A stretch of DNA of 64,000 bases, taken from assembly GCA_043814035.1 (NCBI GenBank), contig JBDRKJ010000002.1, forward strand, positions 124,001 to 188,000, in the 5' to 3' direction. The position numbers and the translations under genes are program-made. This stretch comes from Peribacter sp043814035 (GTDB lineage Bacteria > Patescibacteriota > Gracilibacteria > Peribacterales > Peribacteraceae). Of the stretch, positions 44,046 through 53,641 are shown piece after piece (the stretch's first letter is position 1; every line of letters starts with the position of its first letter). Under the pieces are notes generated by a model that had not been told where the DNA came from, did not search any database, and worked only from the letters and a program-made list of their open reading frames with translations.

Positions 44046-44854
44046 AGCACCACACTTCTCTTCTCTGGCTCGCTGTTCTCGCATTCATCATCATGCCACT
44101 GCAAGGTCATGCGCAGGATACTGACACATGCCAGTCACTCATGGTGCGACAGCTCTCGCAGGAGCAACGCCTGTACCGCAGCGTGCTCTTCGGACACAAA
44201 AAAGCTCAGGATGCCGCGCTCAACGAAGTGTACTTCGACAATGAGGGAATCCCATGGATCAAGGAAAAGGAGAATGTATGGCGTTCTGTTTCGCCGGGCA
44301 AAGAGGATGAGGAACGCAGCGATGACGAAATGGATGGCAAGGATGAGCTAAAGCCGCGCAAAGGTATCTTCGAAACGCGCAAAGTGATGACATCGGACTT
44401 GGTGCCCTACCTCACACAGGCCTACCGCTCACTCAAATGCCGTTCAACCATCGTCTGCAAGGTTGTGGAAAATTCTCTTGAGTTGGAAAGTACGGAACCG
44501 CAGGAACTAACCATAGTGGTACCGGGGTGCATCGAGGACAAACGACAATCAACCCCCAGCTGCCACCTCGCGGCTACCGAAGGGAGCAAAGTGGAAGAGG
44601 GAGAACTGCTCACCTACTGTCGATTGGTAAGAGATGATTTGGTCTCGCGTGAGAAAGATCTACTCAAGCAAGCCACTGAGTACGATGCGGCGTATCGCTC
44701 TCTTTTGCAGCTCTCAGGACAAATCGATGCCTTTCTACAGGAGTTCCGCTGGCCTCTTGCGAATTCGCTTCGCAAAGCCGCGCAACTCGTTGGATCCCTC
44801 TACCGCATTCCCTGTTTCATCGGCAGCTGTGACGAAAGTCCCCCCGCCAATTAA
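44042..44854 (+). CDS. Exported hypothetical protein, operon gene 2
   Basis: A 270-residue protein with a signal peptide ('LLWLAVLAFIIMPLQGHAQ'). The body has eight or so cysteines, an acidic stretch ('GKEDEERSDDEMDGKDEL'), and ends 'SLYRIPCFIGSCDESPPAN'. No domain is recognised. It overlaps gene 1 by 4 nt (ATGA) and precedes gene 3 by 5 nt, so it belongs to the same transcript. Its C-terminal Cys-x4-Cys resembles the near-terminal C-x4-C of gene 5, perhaps a shared disulfide feature. Confidence 0.7.
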   Translation: MKHHTSLLWLAVLAFIIMPLQGHAQDTDTCQSLMVRQLSQEQRLYRSVLFGHKKAQDAALNEVYFDNEGIPWIKEKENVWRSVSPGKEDEERSDDEMDGKDELKPRKGIFETRKVMTSDLVPYLTQAYRSLKCRSTIVCKVVENSLELESTEPQELTIVVPGCIEDKRQSTPSCHLAATEGSKVEEGELLTYCRLVRDDLVSREKDLLKQATEYDAAYRSLLQLSGQIDAFLQEFRWPLANSLRKAAQLVGSLYRIPCFIGSCDESPPAN

Positions 44855-44859
44855 GAATC

Positions 44860-45657
44860 ATGTTCTCTCTCCGTAAGCGCACCATTGGCTCGATGATCGT
44901 CCTCTTGCTGATGGCCCTCAGCGTTGTCGTTGTTGTAATGAAAGACCCCGAAAAATTTACTGCCACCAGTGTTGATCTGCTCATTAAGCAAGAAGAGGAA
45001 AATTCCATCCTCACCCCCTGCTCCCGCTTTGCAAAGAATTACGCATACGCACAACTGCCTTTCAGAGACGGCAGTTTCTCGCAATGGCCAACGGAATACC
45101 ATCGCATTGTCGGTGAGGTTGTCGACGAACACATGCAATCCTTTTCGCGCCCCCCGGACTGCAGTGCCACAACAGGAGGTGGCGTGCTTCCTGGTGGAGC
45201 GAAGCTCAGCGCACTCGCGAAAAGCCTCCCCAGCTGGAAGGAATCTTCTGTCAGCCAATGGGAAGCCAGTTCCGTGCTCCTTGAATTCTTGCGGGCCTAC
45301 GAATGCGCTTTAGAAGAGAGGCTTTACTTCCTGCACCCGGATGCACTCCTCCAGCTTGAGATGGCAATGCAAGAGGAAGGGGATGAATCCGATATTTATC
45401 TCTCTCTCCTCACCGCCGAGGTTTCGGAAGAAGATCAGACAATCGCCACGGAATTGGCAACGGCACGGTCCTCCCTCAACCGGACACTCTCTGTTCTCGC
45501 TGGCCTTAGTCGTCTGCTCCCGCTCCATTCAGAGCTTCAGTGTATTGAGCGAGCATCTCTCGATATCCGCAATGCACTCGCGCTGGGGGCAGAGGCCAGC
45601 GCCTGCCTGCCACGTATCTGGAACGCCAAGGATCCTCTTCGCGACTTACCACAGTGA
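44860..45657 (+). CDS. Membrane-anchored hypothetical protein, operon gene 3
   Basis: A 265-residue protein with a basic start and one hydrophobic segment ('IGSMIVLLLMALSVVVVVM', about residues 9-27), which may be an uncleaved anchor. The outer part has six cysteines and helical segments. There is no known domain. It begins 5 nt after gene 2, and its stop is overlapped by the GTG start of gene 4 (GTGA). Confidence 0.7.
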   Translation: MFSLRKRTIGSMIVLLLMALSVVVVVMKDPEKFTATSVDLLIKQEEENSILTPCSRFAKNYAYAQLPFRDGSFSQWPTEYHRIVGEVVDEHMQSFSRPPDCSATTGGGVLPGGAKLSALAKSLPSWKESSVSQWEASSVLLEFLRAYECALEERLYFLHPDALLQLEMAMQEEGDESDIYLSLLTAEVSEEDQTIATELATARSSLNRTLSVLAGLSRLLPLHSELQCIERASLDIRNALALGAEASACLPRIWNAKDPLRDLPQ

Positions 45658-48149
45658 AATACTCCTCCGTCATTTTCGGCATTGTTGGCTCACTGCTCAT
45701 TGTGACGCATGCCCACGCAGAACAAGGGCTTGGTGGCCTGCAACTCTACGAAAAAATGCATGCGCTCACAGCGCAGGAAATGACTTTGGAAGGGGTTAAC
45801 GATTCCATTATTAGCTATGTCGTTCAAATGGTGTCTCAGGAAAACATTTTTCTGAAAGATGAAACCGCTGCAGAGATTCAGTCAATTGTAAAAGCGGCGT
45901 TTGATTCACGGCTCGGTGAGTTCTGCCAACTGTACAACAACACGTTCGATGGCTGCCCGCAGGCGTATCAGATGTTTCGCGACTGGGGACGCGACATCCT
46001 CGAAACGCTCACGCTCTCTACAGACCTTCTCCATATAGCAACAGGATACGAAACAGGTGTAAGCGGGCGTATGGGCGAAATTTTCACTGTCGCAGAACGC
46101 ACGCTCACGATTCGCAATCTTTGGCGCAGCCAGGATGATGCCCTGCTTACACCTGAGGTATTCCCGCTCGTACGTGCAGTGCCCCGACCTGACAGTGTTA
46201 CGGATGGCATGCTCGACGATCTCGGCGCCGAACTCGAGAGGGCTGGCTCGACTGCCGTGTGGCGTTACCGTTACGGGATCACTCCGTTCTCTGATTACTG
46301 TTACAACGTCAGGGACGCCTCGGAGCTGTATCAGGCAATCCGCGAGCGGTACTGCAAAGTTGAAGATAAATTACGTGCTCTACGAGATGCCCTCCCGGCA
46401 TCAGTATTGGATTACGACCCTCCACTGCAGCGCGGAGAAATCGTAATTTTCCCACTGCGCAGACTCGACACGCCGGCACATGCTGTTGTCTGGATGATGG
46501 CCGAGCACGTCGACGGAACAATCAAGCGTGATGTGGGGTTGGGATGGGATCTAACTCTGTCTTCTCCCTCCGTTGGGATAATGGGTGGTGACCCCTGTGA
46601 TTCTGGAAAGTTCTCTGAGGCCTACTGCACTGTTGTCGATCGATTCGGGATCCTCCCAGGCGGCCGCTACGAAGATCCACCGCAGGAACCGGGCGAGGAC
46701 GATGGGATTTGCCATTTGGCGTTTGCCCGAGACGGCTACATGTGCCGCCCGCTCCGTCACGATCGCTGTAACGCAGAAATCGACGACAAAGACCCGCGTG
46801 CGATCGTACTCACGGAGTGTAAACCCACGCAGGCGAAGCAGCCGATCGCCCTCACCGAATCCGGCCCTGATATCTGCCGCACGGGCTGGTGGCGTATTCC
46901 AAGCAAGGAGCTCATGAGTCCGCAGGGCAAGCTTGGTTGCAGTCTCTGCACGGTGGATATTGAATGCAAAGACAATTGCCCCAACGGAAACTCAGCAACA
47001 ACAGAGGAGAAGGATGAGAACGGTGTTATCCATATATGTGTCCAGAACAGCGCTCCTCGTATCATGCTTGGATCCAGCCTGCTACACGAACTCGTCCATG
47101 CCCAGCAATATTGTAACCTTAAACCAGGAACCAAAACTTCCGACACGGCCGAGCGCTGCTGCGCCACCGAAGCAGAGGCCTATAGGGTTTCCTGCCGTGT
47201 GTATGCAGAGGATGGAATCTTGGATGCCATTGGCTTCTCACTCGAGGAATGCATAGGTGGCCTGAGCAATATCAGCTGCAGAAAATACGGTGAGAAGGCA
47301 TGTTCAAGCCTTGAAACTGAAGAGATCCTAGAAAAACTCTTGGATGCATTACGAAAGGCAGACCGTGAATCCGGGGGAAGTCTTCCTTCGTGCGAAGAGG
47401 TGATAGGAAAAACAAATGATCAGGAAGGTATTTCTACAATGATCCAGGCTAGAGGGGCAGAGGCACTGGCACGCATCGATAGCCGTATTCCTGCAATGAT
47501 CGAAGCCCTGAACGGTGCCTGTACGCCCGGTTGCCCGACAAAGTATGAGAACACCATCGGCAACAACCTCTGCTACATCGGCCAGTGTGTAGAACAATCC
47601 ATCGAACAATCGCGCGTCATTCCCGGCCGCATGGGGTTGGTGGTGGAAGACGAGGCGTTCCCGTGGGATTCCTGCGCGGTAGAAAATACACAAGCCGCGG
47701 GACTCATCGCACTGCCTGCTATTTCTCCGCCCCTCATGCCTGCCTACAACCCACGTTTGCTGATCGAATCTCTCGATCGCGCGCTGTGCCAGATCAATGG
47801 CCTTCCTGCTGCCACCCCACCTATCCTCTGTCAGTTCAACTACGAGCGTAGACTGAATATTCCCACCGATAGCTATGTGACAACTTCATTCAGCTTTGCA
47901 GGACAAATCGAGGAAAATCTAGAGCCCACCGAATCACTGCAACGCATGACCCAGAGTATCGCAACGCGCATTGGTACATCGCTTCTTACGCGCTATCTCT
48001 CGTGGGCCGGGCGCGCGCTGTCTGACACTCTGCGAGCAGGTAACGAGTTGATGGGTGCGATGGCAAAAACCCAGTTCCCACAGCAAACGTGTCCGCGGAA
48101 CGCAGCGGAAACTCCTGATTTCTGTAACGTTCCGTACGTTCCCGAATGA
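45654..48149 (+). CDS. Exported Cys-rich protein with zinc-protease motif, operon gene 4
   Basis: An 831-residue protein starting at GTG (GTGA overlap with gene 3), with a signal peptide ('SVIFGIVGSLLIVTHAHA') and about 33 cysteines. Residues 478-482 are HELVH ('SLLHELVHAQQYC'), the HExxH zinc motif. 24-26 residues later 'CCATEAEAYRVSC' offers Glu506 or Glu508 as a third ligand, as in gluzincin-type peptidases. Paired cysteines flank the site. It may be a secreted metallopeptidase held together by disulfides; activity is inference. The substrate could be one of the sister proteins or a host-cell component, but nothing shows which. Confidence 0.72.
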   Translation: MKYSSVIFGIVGSLLIVTHAHAEQGLGGLQLYEKMHALTAQEMTLEGVNDSIISYVVQMVSQENIFLKDETAAEIQSIVKAAFDSRLGEFCQLYNNTFDGCPQAYQMFRDWGRDILETLTLSTDLLHIATGYETGVSGRMGEIFTVAERTLTIRNLWRSQDDALLTPEVFPLVRAVPRPDSVTDGMLDDLGAELERAGSTAVWRYRYGITPFSDYCYNVRDASELYQAIRERYCKVEDKLRALRDALPASVLDYDPPLQRGEIVIFPLRRLDTPAHAVVWMMAEHVDGTIKRDVGLGWDLTLSSPSVGIMGGDPCDSGKFSEAYCTVVDRFGILPGGRYEDPPQEPGEDDGICHLAFARDGYMCRPLRHDRCNAEIDDKDPRAIVLTECKPTQAKQPIALTESGPDICRTGWWRIPSKELMSPQGKLGCSLCTVDIECKDNCPNGNSATTEEKDENGVIHICVQNSAPRIMLGSSLLHELVHAQQYCNLKPGTKTSDTAERCCATEAEAYRVSCRVYAEDGILDAIGFSLEECIGGLSNISCRKYGEKACSSLETEEILEKLLDALRKADRESGGSLPSCEEVIGKTNDQEGISTMIQARGAEALARIDSRIPAMIEALNGACTPGCPTKYENTIGNNLCYIGQCVEQSIEQSRVIPGRMGLVVEDEAFPWDSCAVENTQAAGLIALPAISPPLMPAYNPRLLIESLDRALCQINGLPAATPPILCQFNYERRLNIPTDSYVTTSFSFAGQIEENLEPTESLQRMTQSIATRIGTSLLTRYLSWAGRALSDTLRAGNELMGAMAKTQFPQQTCPRNAAETPDFCNVPYVPE

Positions 48150-49705
48150 GAACTGTTCCTCTGTTGCTCACCGGCATATTGATCTTCTCCATTGCTTCTC
48201 CGGCAATGGCGGCAGGTGATCAGTATGCAGATATCGCTCCCGTTTCTCCGTACATAGAGCGTGTGGTGCGTCGCGTGAGGGCCGGGCTCGATAATGCCGG
48301 AGGCGGAGACGCAACAGCAGATAAACTGCTCAAACTCTTCTGGCTCGATCAGATCACTGGGATGATTCTGTTGTTGGTCGATACAGATCTGCGCATTGTG
48401 GAGCAGGAGCGCGACCTGCGAGAAAATACACCCTGTCTGAGAATCGACACTCTCATTCTTGAGGGATGGATGGAGCGAGCAAGAATACGAAAGAATGACG
48501 CCATTGAAGCGGGGCGCGTGGGTGAAGCTGCGCGCCTCATTTCGATGCAACGATATCTGAATAACCGCTACAAGGCTCTTCTTCTGGGAGCAAGAGACCC
48601 CACGTACGTCGATAAAGAAGAAGGATCATTGTACGGATTTGATGCTCCACCCTACTGGTGCTGCCCCGGCAAAGAGGAAGAGGATGACACGAGAAATATT
48701 GAGTGCCGACAGATAGGGGAAGGCACGGAGTATTCTGATTGCATAAACACGCAGGGGCTCGCATTCAAGAGGCAGTACGCGTGCGTAAATGCTGGCTGCA
48801 CTGCATCGGGCGGAGAGGGAGAAGATGAAGGGGAACCCTGTCCATTCAGTACAGATTATCTTCCGCCAACCGGAGCGGGATATGGTTGTGACCTTTCTGT
48901 TCTCGAAAGCCGTGATGGACCAGAAGGCATTCGAAAAGAAATCGAAGGGCTGCGAAAGCTCATTCAGGACCGTGATACAGCCATTGAAGATATTGGCACC
49001 GCAAAGGATACCATCGTGCAACTGGAACAACGTTTGGGAGGAGGAACGATGGATCTCTCGAATTTTGGTATGGGAGCAAGCAACAAGCGTAGCCACGAAG
49101 TGAAAAGTGGCTGCCTTGCGGAGGATGAGCAGCTCCCCGCAGGTGTCACCTTCTGGGAACGTCGTGGACCGTTTGCATTCTCATCGAATGAGACGTCTCT
49201 CATGCCCAAACTCTCAGCGCTCTGGGATGGATGGGGCCAGCAACGCCTGCCTCCTACTTACATCCGCGACTCCAATGAATTGCCAGACGGCCCCGAGAAA
49301 GAGGCGGCCCAGGCAATGGAGAATGTGATGCTCTTCTGGCTGCTCGGTGCTCGCTACGACGCACAGTTGTATCTGCAAGGATTCAGCCTGCAACAAGCGA
49401 AGAAAGAGAGCGCACAGATCGCAAAGACTATCGATGCTCCACTGCGCGTACTCAACACGCTCACGCCGCTTCGTACAGAAGTGCGCAGACTTGCGTCTTC
49501 GGTACAGAGCTCGGATGTTGGCCTACGAAAATTTGTGCGTGACTACGCCTCCTTCTTGCGCACCTCCTGCATTTTCCGCCCATGCAATAAGCAATTAGAT
49601 CGCATATTGAAAATCATTTTCAAGGATGAGTGTTTTCCGTACGCCAGAGGAGCCCCCCTTGAATCAGAGGTCGCAAGACAGTGCAAAAATGCAGCAGGAC
49701 TCTAA
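48146..49705 (+). CDS. Exported hypothetical protein, operon gene 5
   Basis: A 519-residue protein with a signal peptide ('VPLLLTGILIFSIASPAMAA') and about 17 cysteines, many of them between residues 165 and 250. A predicted coiled coil ('GIRKEIEGLRKLIQDRDTAI') lies around 255-300, and a helical C-terminal region includes 'SCIFRPCNKQLDRI'. No family is recognised. It overlaps gene 4 by ATGA and closes the operon. The acidic, Gly-rich part around residue 230 may be a flexible linker. Confidence 0.7.
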   Translation: MRTVPLLLTGILIFSIASPAMAAGDQYADIAPVSPYIERVVRRVRAGLDNAGGGDATADKLLKLFWLDQITGMILLLVDTDLRIVEQERDLRENTPCLRIDTLILEGWMERARIRKNDAIEAGRVGEAARLISMQRYLNNRYKALLLGARDPTYVDKEEGSLYGFDAPPYWCCPGKEEEDDTRNIECRQIGEGTEYSDCINTQGLAFKRQYACVNAGCTASGGEGEDEGEPCPFSTDYLPPTGAGYGCDLSVLESRDGPEGIRKEIEGLRKLIQDRDTAIEDIGTAKDTIVQLEQRLGGGTMDLSNFGMGASNKRSHEVKSGCLAEDEQLPAGVTFWERRGPFAFSSNETSLMPKLSALWDGWGQQRLPPTYIRDSNELPDGPEKEAAQAMENVMLFWLLGARYDAQLYLQGFSLQQAKKESAQIAKTIDAPLRVLNTLTPLRTEVRRLASSVQSSDVGLRKFVRDYASFLRTSCIFRPCNKQLDRILKIIFKDECFPYARGAPLESEVARQCKNAAGL

Positions 49706-49766
49706 GAGGAAAACCTGAGGATGGCTGTATACTCCGCAGTGAATACTGCATACTAGCTCTCCTCAC

Positions 49767-49856
49767 ATGAACGCTTCTGATTTCGTCCATCTGCACCCGA
49801 CTCCGCTTCTCGTTCGACTCGAAGCTTTGCCGGGCAAGCTGCCACCTTCACTATGA
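49767..49856 (+). CDS. 29-residue upstream ORF that mimics the DnaE N terminus
   Basis: ATG 49767 opens a 29-codon frame. Its residues 3-10 (ASDFVHLH) equal those of DnaE, with five synonymous base changes, and it also shares LEALP at residues 18-22 in both proteins. The TGA overlaps the dnaE ATG (ATGA at 49853-49856). The -10-like CATACT (49749-49754) lies 12 nt upstream. It may be a coupled leader peptide or a decayed duplication; which is unresolved. Confidence 0.5.
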   Translation: MNASDFVHLHPTPLLVRLEALPGKLPPSL

Positions 49857-52800
49857 AAGCTTCCGACTTTGTTCATCTCCACTGCCATAGTACCTACTCC
49901 CTCCTTGAGGCACTCCCAAGCCCCAAAGAGATTGTCCGGCGTGCTGTAGAGCTGCGACAAACAGCTGTGGGTCTCGCAGACAAAGGGCACGTCTACGGCC
50001 TCGTTGATTTCTACCGTGAAGCAAAAAAGGCTGATCTCAAGCCGATCCTCGGCCTCGAGACGTACGTCGCTGTACGCACTCGTTTTGATCAAGAAAGTGG
50101 TACCGACACCAAACGATACCCACTTGTACTGCTTGCCGAGAATGAAGAGGGGTACCGTAATCTGCTTGCCCTCGCTTCGCTCGCCTCACTCGAAGGAATG
50201 TACTACAAGCCACGTGTCGACAGCGAGCTGCTCAGTACCTACGGCAAGGGCCTCATCGCGCTCACGGGGCCCATCGGAGGAGCTATTCCGCAAGCTGCCC
50301 TGGTGGAGGATGGCGAACGCATCCAAGAGCTCACAGAGCAGTACCGTTCATTCTTCGGTAAAGATAATCTCTACTTTGAGCTCATGGATCTGCCAAACGT
50401 AACAGGGCAGAACGAAGTGAATCAACAGCTCATCGCTTGGGCAAAAAAACTAAATGTTCCTCTCGTCGCCACTTGCAACAGCCATTACTGCCATCTTGGT
50501 GACAGTGAGGCTCACGATGTGCTGCTCTGCATTCAGAAGAACGCCAATGTCGCTGACACTACACGCTTCTCTATGCGAGACAGTGATTTCTCTATGCGAC
50601 CATTTGAGGAGTTGGAACAGACATTCGCACATGTGCCAGAAGCGCTGGAAAATACTCGCGTCATTGCTGATCGATGCTCGGTAACGCTGGAACTAGGGAA
50701 ATACCACATCCCGCGTTATCCCATGCCGGAGGGCACTACAGAGGAAGCTGAACTCACTCGTCTCGCAACTGAAGGTTTCGTGCAGCGCTATCCCAACGCC
50801 ACGCAGGAACAGAAAGACCGCCTGGAGCACGAGCTCTCGATTATTAATAGTATGGGGTTTTCTGGGTATTTCCTTATTGTCGCCGACTTCATTAACGAAG
50901 CAAAGCGCAGGGGAATCGCAGTGGGACCGGGAAGAGGATCTGCGGCCGGATCCATTGTGTCATACAGCCTGAATATTACGACGCTTGATCCTCTAGAACA
51001 TGGCCTGCTCTTCGAGCGGTTCCTCAACCCTGAGCGCATCACGATGCCAGATATTGATACGGATTTTGCCGACACGAGAAGAGATGAGGTGCTGGAATAT
51101 GTCCGCAACAAGTATGGGAGTGATCGTGTCGTACAAATCTGTACATTCGGAACACTGGCCGCACGAGCGGCAGTGAAAGATGTCGGACGTGCCTACGGTG
51201 TGCCGTTTCTTGAGATGAATGCATTGGCGAAACTCATTCCCGAGCGTCCCGGTACCACACTGAAGGACGCCATGGAAACTACAGAATTGAAAGCGGCCTA
51301 CGATGCCAATGAAACATATCGAAAGATTATTGATACTGCTTTCAAGCTGGAAGGAAAAGCTCGTCACGTCTCGGTTCATGCATGTGGCGTCATCATCACC
51401 CCAGAACCAACCGTCCTCTACTCCGCCCTCCAGCGCGCTCCCAAGGACGATAAAATCATCATCACACAATATGAAGCGAAGCCTTTGGAGGCTCTCGGCC
51501 TATTGAAAATGGACTTTTTAGGGCTCACAAACCTCACCGTTATTGAAACTACGCTAGAGATTATCCAACGTCTCTATGGCACGCAGATTGACATGGCAAA
51601 ACTACCCCTAGACGACAAGGCTACATATGAGCTTCTTCAGCGCGGGGACACAACGGGGGTATTCCAACTGGAATCGGCAGGAATGCGCCGATATTTAAAG
51701 CAACTCATTCCTACCACGTTCAATGACATTACCGCTATGGCGGCTCTTTTCCGTCCGGGTCCTATGGAATGGATCCCCAGCTTCATCAAACGCAAACACG
51801 GGAAAGAGAAAGTGGAGTACCTCCACGCAGACGTAGAACCCATCTTCCGCGAGACGTATGGGATCGGCGTTTATCAGGAGCAAATCCTTCAGCTTGCCAG
51901 AGTATTTGCTGGCTACTCTCTTGGAGAAGCGGATCTTTTGCGTCGCGCTATCGGAAAGAAAATTAAGAAAGAGCTCGACGCGCAACGCGATAAGTTCATC
52001 ACGGGGGCAGCCAAGAAGGGGCACAATAAGGCGCTCTCAGAGAAAATCTTCGACGATGTCATCATGCCATTCGCCGGGTATGGGTTCCCGAAAGCTCATG
52101 CTGCTGGCTACGCACGTATTGCCTTTGAGACCGCCTATCTCAAGGCTCACTTCCCCACGGAATTCATGGCTGCGCTGCTGTCGTCTGATGCGCAGCGTAC
52201 TGATCGCGTTATGATCGAAATTGAGGAGTGTCGTGCTATGGGCATTCAGGTTCTTCCTCCGGATATCAATGAATCCCTCCGTCACTTCACCGCTCTTCCG
52301 TCGCCAGGAGGCAAGCTGGTCCATGGCACCGCAAAGAAAGGGGAAATCCGTTTCGGCTTAAGTGCGATTAAGGGCATTGGTGACAGCTCTGTACAGCAAA
52401 TCATGCAAGTGCGTGAGGAGGGAGGAAAATTCGCTTCAATAGAAGATTTTGCCCGACGCGTTCCGTCGAAAGTTCTCAACAAAAAACTCCTTGAGGCGCT
52501 GGCGAAATCGGGGGCACTCGATTCCCTTGGCGAAAGAAGAACACTGGTCGATCACTATGAGCGTATCGTGGACTACGCAAAATCTTGTGGTGATGTTTCG
52601 GCTGCACAACATGATCTATTCGCCTTATCGGATGGTGGAATGGATGAAGCACTCATCAACTTTCCTAAAACCCTAGAGGCAACAACACTTCAAAAGCTTC
52701 AGTGGGAAAAGGAAACTCTTGGCATGTACGTAAGCAGTCATCCACTTGCCGGGCTCAAGAAGTACATCGGCAAGAAGGCACAACTCATTGCCGACCTCAC

Positions 52801-53641
52801 AATGAAGGACAGTGGCAAGAAAGTGAAAATCGCTGGCCTCGTCGAGAACATTAAGCGCATCACGACGAAAAAAGGTGAAACCATGGCCGTGATTCTAATC
52901 GAGGATCCGACAGGCAAAATTGAGGCGACACTTTTCCCTCGCATCTATGCAGAATTCGCCACGCTACTGGAGCAACCCGACTCTGTATTGGTTGTGGGAG
53001 GCACGGTAGATGTGCGTGCCGGTCAATTACAGATTCGCGCCGATGCCCTTAAGCGTGCTGTTCTATCAAAGATGATCGCGCACGCTAAAGAAGCAGGATT
53101 CTTCGATGAAGAAGAGGCACGTCAGGGCCTCACGCTCACGCGCAAGAGCCTTGAAGAGGCGGAGGAAGTTGAGGCAGTAGATGAAGAGGGCAATGTCATT
53201 GCCGGAGAAACGGTCGCGATAGAAAAAGGGAAGGAGGAACAGAACGAATTCCACGGTCCGCTAAGTGCTTGGCTGTTGCTCGACATGCCCACCTCAGATC
53301 TTCTACAGCAACTTGCTCTCAACGATACCCAACCAACAGCAACATCACCTACTGCAAAAAAGGAGCTAGGAAAGAAAGCGGCGAAGACGAAAGAGCCCTC
53401 TACGGAGCCCAAAACTTATGCCACAGAAATCTCCATCCACACTATTACGTTACCAGAACGGGCACCGAAAAAACTCCTGTTGGATCTCAAGCACGTGCTC
53501 GAAACATTCCCAGGAAAAGAGAAAGTGCAGCTGAAGATCGGCGAACAGCTCATTCCCCTTCCTCTCACGATTAACATGTCGACAATTCTCGAAAAGAAAA
53601 TCGAAGATGTTTTGAGCGCGTACGCGTCTTCTGCTGTGTAA
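49853..53641 (+). CDS. dnaE: DNA polymerase III alpha subunit
   Basis: A 1262-residue DnaE. The PHP domain covers about residues 1-260, starting 'DFVHLHCHSTYSLLEAL'; the usual TDHG is ADKG here (Asp43-Lys44), so one metal-binding His is missing. The catalytic Asp residues are Asp400 and Asp402 in 'PDIDTDF' and Asp554 in 'KMDFLGL'. 'RGSAAGSIVSY' and 'RHVSVHACGVII' are typical of the palm. The tandem HhH region, OB fold ('VKIAGLVENIKRITTKKGE') and a C-terminal domain follow. No intein is present. It is the replicative polymerase. Coupling to the mini-ORF upstream is by ATGA, and its TAA overlaps the next ATG. Confidence 0.97.
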   Translation: MKASDFVHLHCHSTYSLLEALPSPKEIVRRAVELRQTAVGLADKGHVYGLVDFYREAKKADLKPILGLETYVAVRTRFDQESGTDTKRYPLVLLAENEEGYRNLLALASLASLEGMYYKPRVDSELLSTYGKGLIALTGPIGGAIPQAALVEDGERIQELTEQYRSFFGKDNLYFELMDLPNVTGQNEVNQQLIAWAKKLNVPLVATCNSHYCHLGDSEAHDVLLCIQKNANVADTTRFSMRDSDFSMRPFEELEQTFAHVPEALENTRVIADRCSVTLELGKYHIPRYPMPEGTTEEAELTRLATEGFVQRYPNATQEQKDRLEHELSIINSMGFSGYFLIVADFINEAKRRGIAVGPGRGSAAGSIVSYSLNITTLDPLEHGLLFERFLNPERITMPDIDTDFADTRRDEVLEYVRNKYGSDRVVQICTFGTLAARAAVKDVGRAYGVPFLEMNALAKLIPERPGTTLKDAMETTELKAAYDANETYRKIIDTAFKLEGKARHVSVHACGVIITPEPTVLYSALQRAPKDDKIIITQYEAKPLEALGLLKMDFLGLTNLTVIETTLEIIQRLYGTQIDMAKLPLDDKATYELLQRGDTTGVFQLESAGMRRYLKQLIPTTFNDITAMAALFRPGPMEWIPSFIKRKHGKEKVEYLHADVEPIFRETYGIGVYQEQILQLARVFAGYSLGEADLLRRAIGKKIKKELDAQRDKFITGAAKKGHNKALSEKIFDDVIMPFAGYGFPKAHAAGYARIAFETAYLKAHFPTEFMAALLSSDAQRTDRVMIEIEECRAMGIQVLPPDINESLRHFTALPSPGGKLVHGTAKKGEIRFGLSAIKGIGDSSVQQIMQVREEGGKFASIEDFARRVPSKVLNKKLLEALAKSGALDSLGERRTLVDHYERIVDYAKSCGDVSAAQHDLFALSDGGMDEALINFPKTLEATTLQKLQWEKETLGMYVSSHPLAGLKKYIGKKAQLIADLTMKDSGKKVKIAGLVENIKRITTKKGETMAVILIEDPTGKIEATLFPRIYAEFATLLEQPDSVLVVGGTVDVRAGQLQIRADALKRAVLSKMIAHAKEAGFFDEEEARQGLTLTRKSLEEAEEVEAVDEEGNVIAGETVAIEKGKEEQNEFHGPLSAWLLLDMPTSDLLQQLALNDTQPTATSPTAKKELGKKAAKTKEPSTEPKTYATEISIHTITLPERAPKKLLLDLKHVLETFPGKEKVQLKIGEQLIPLPLTINMSTILEKKIEDVLSAYASSAV

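Noticed and set aside
49853..53641. Intein in DnaE
   Set aside because: All polymerase motifs follow at normal spacing and no splice-junction block is present.
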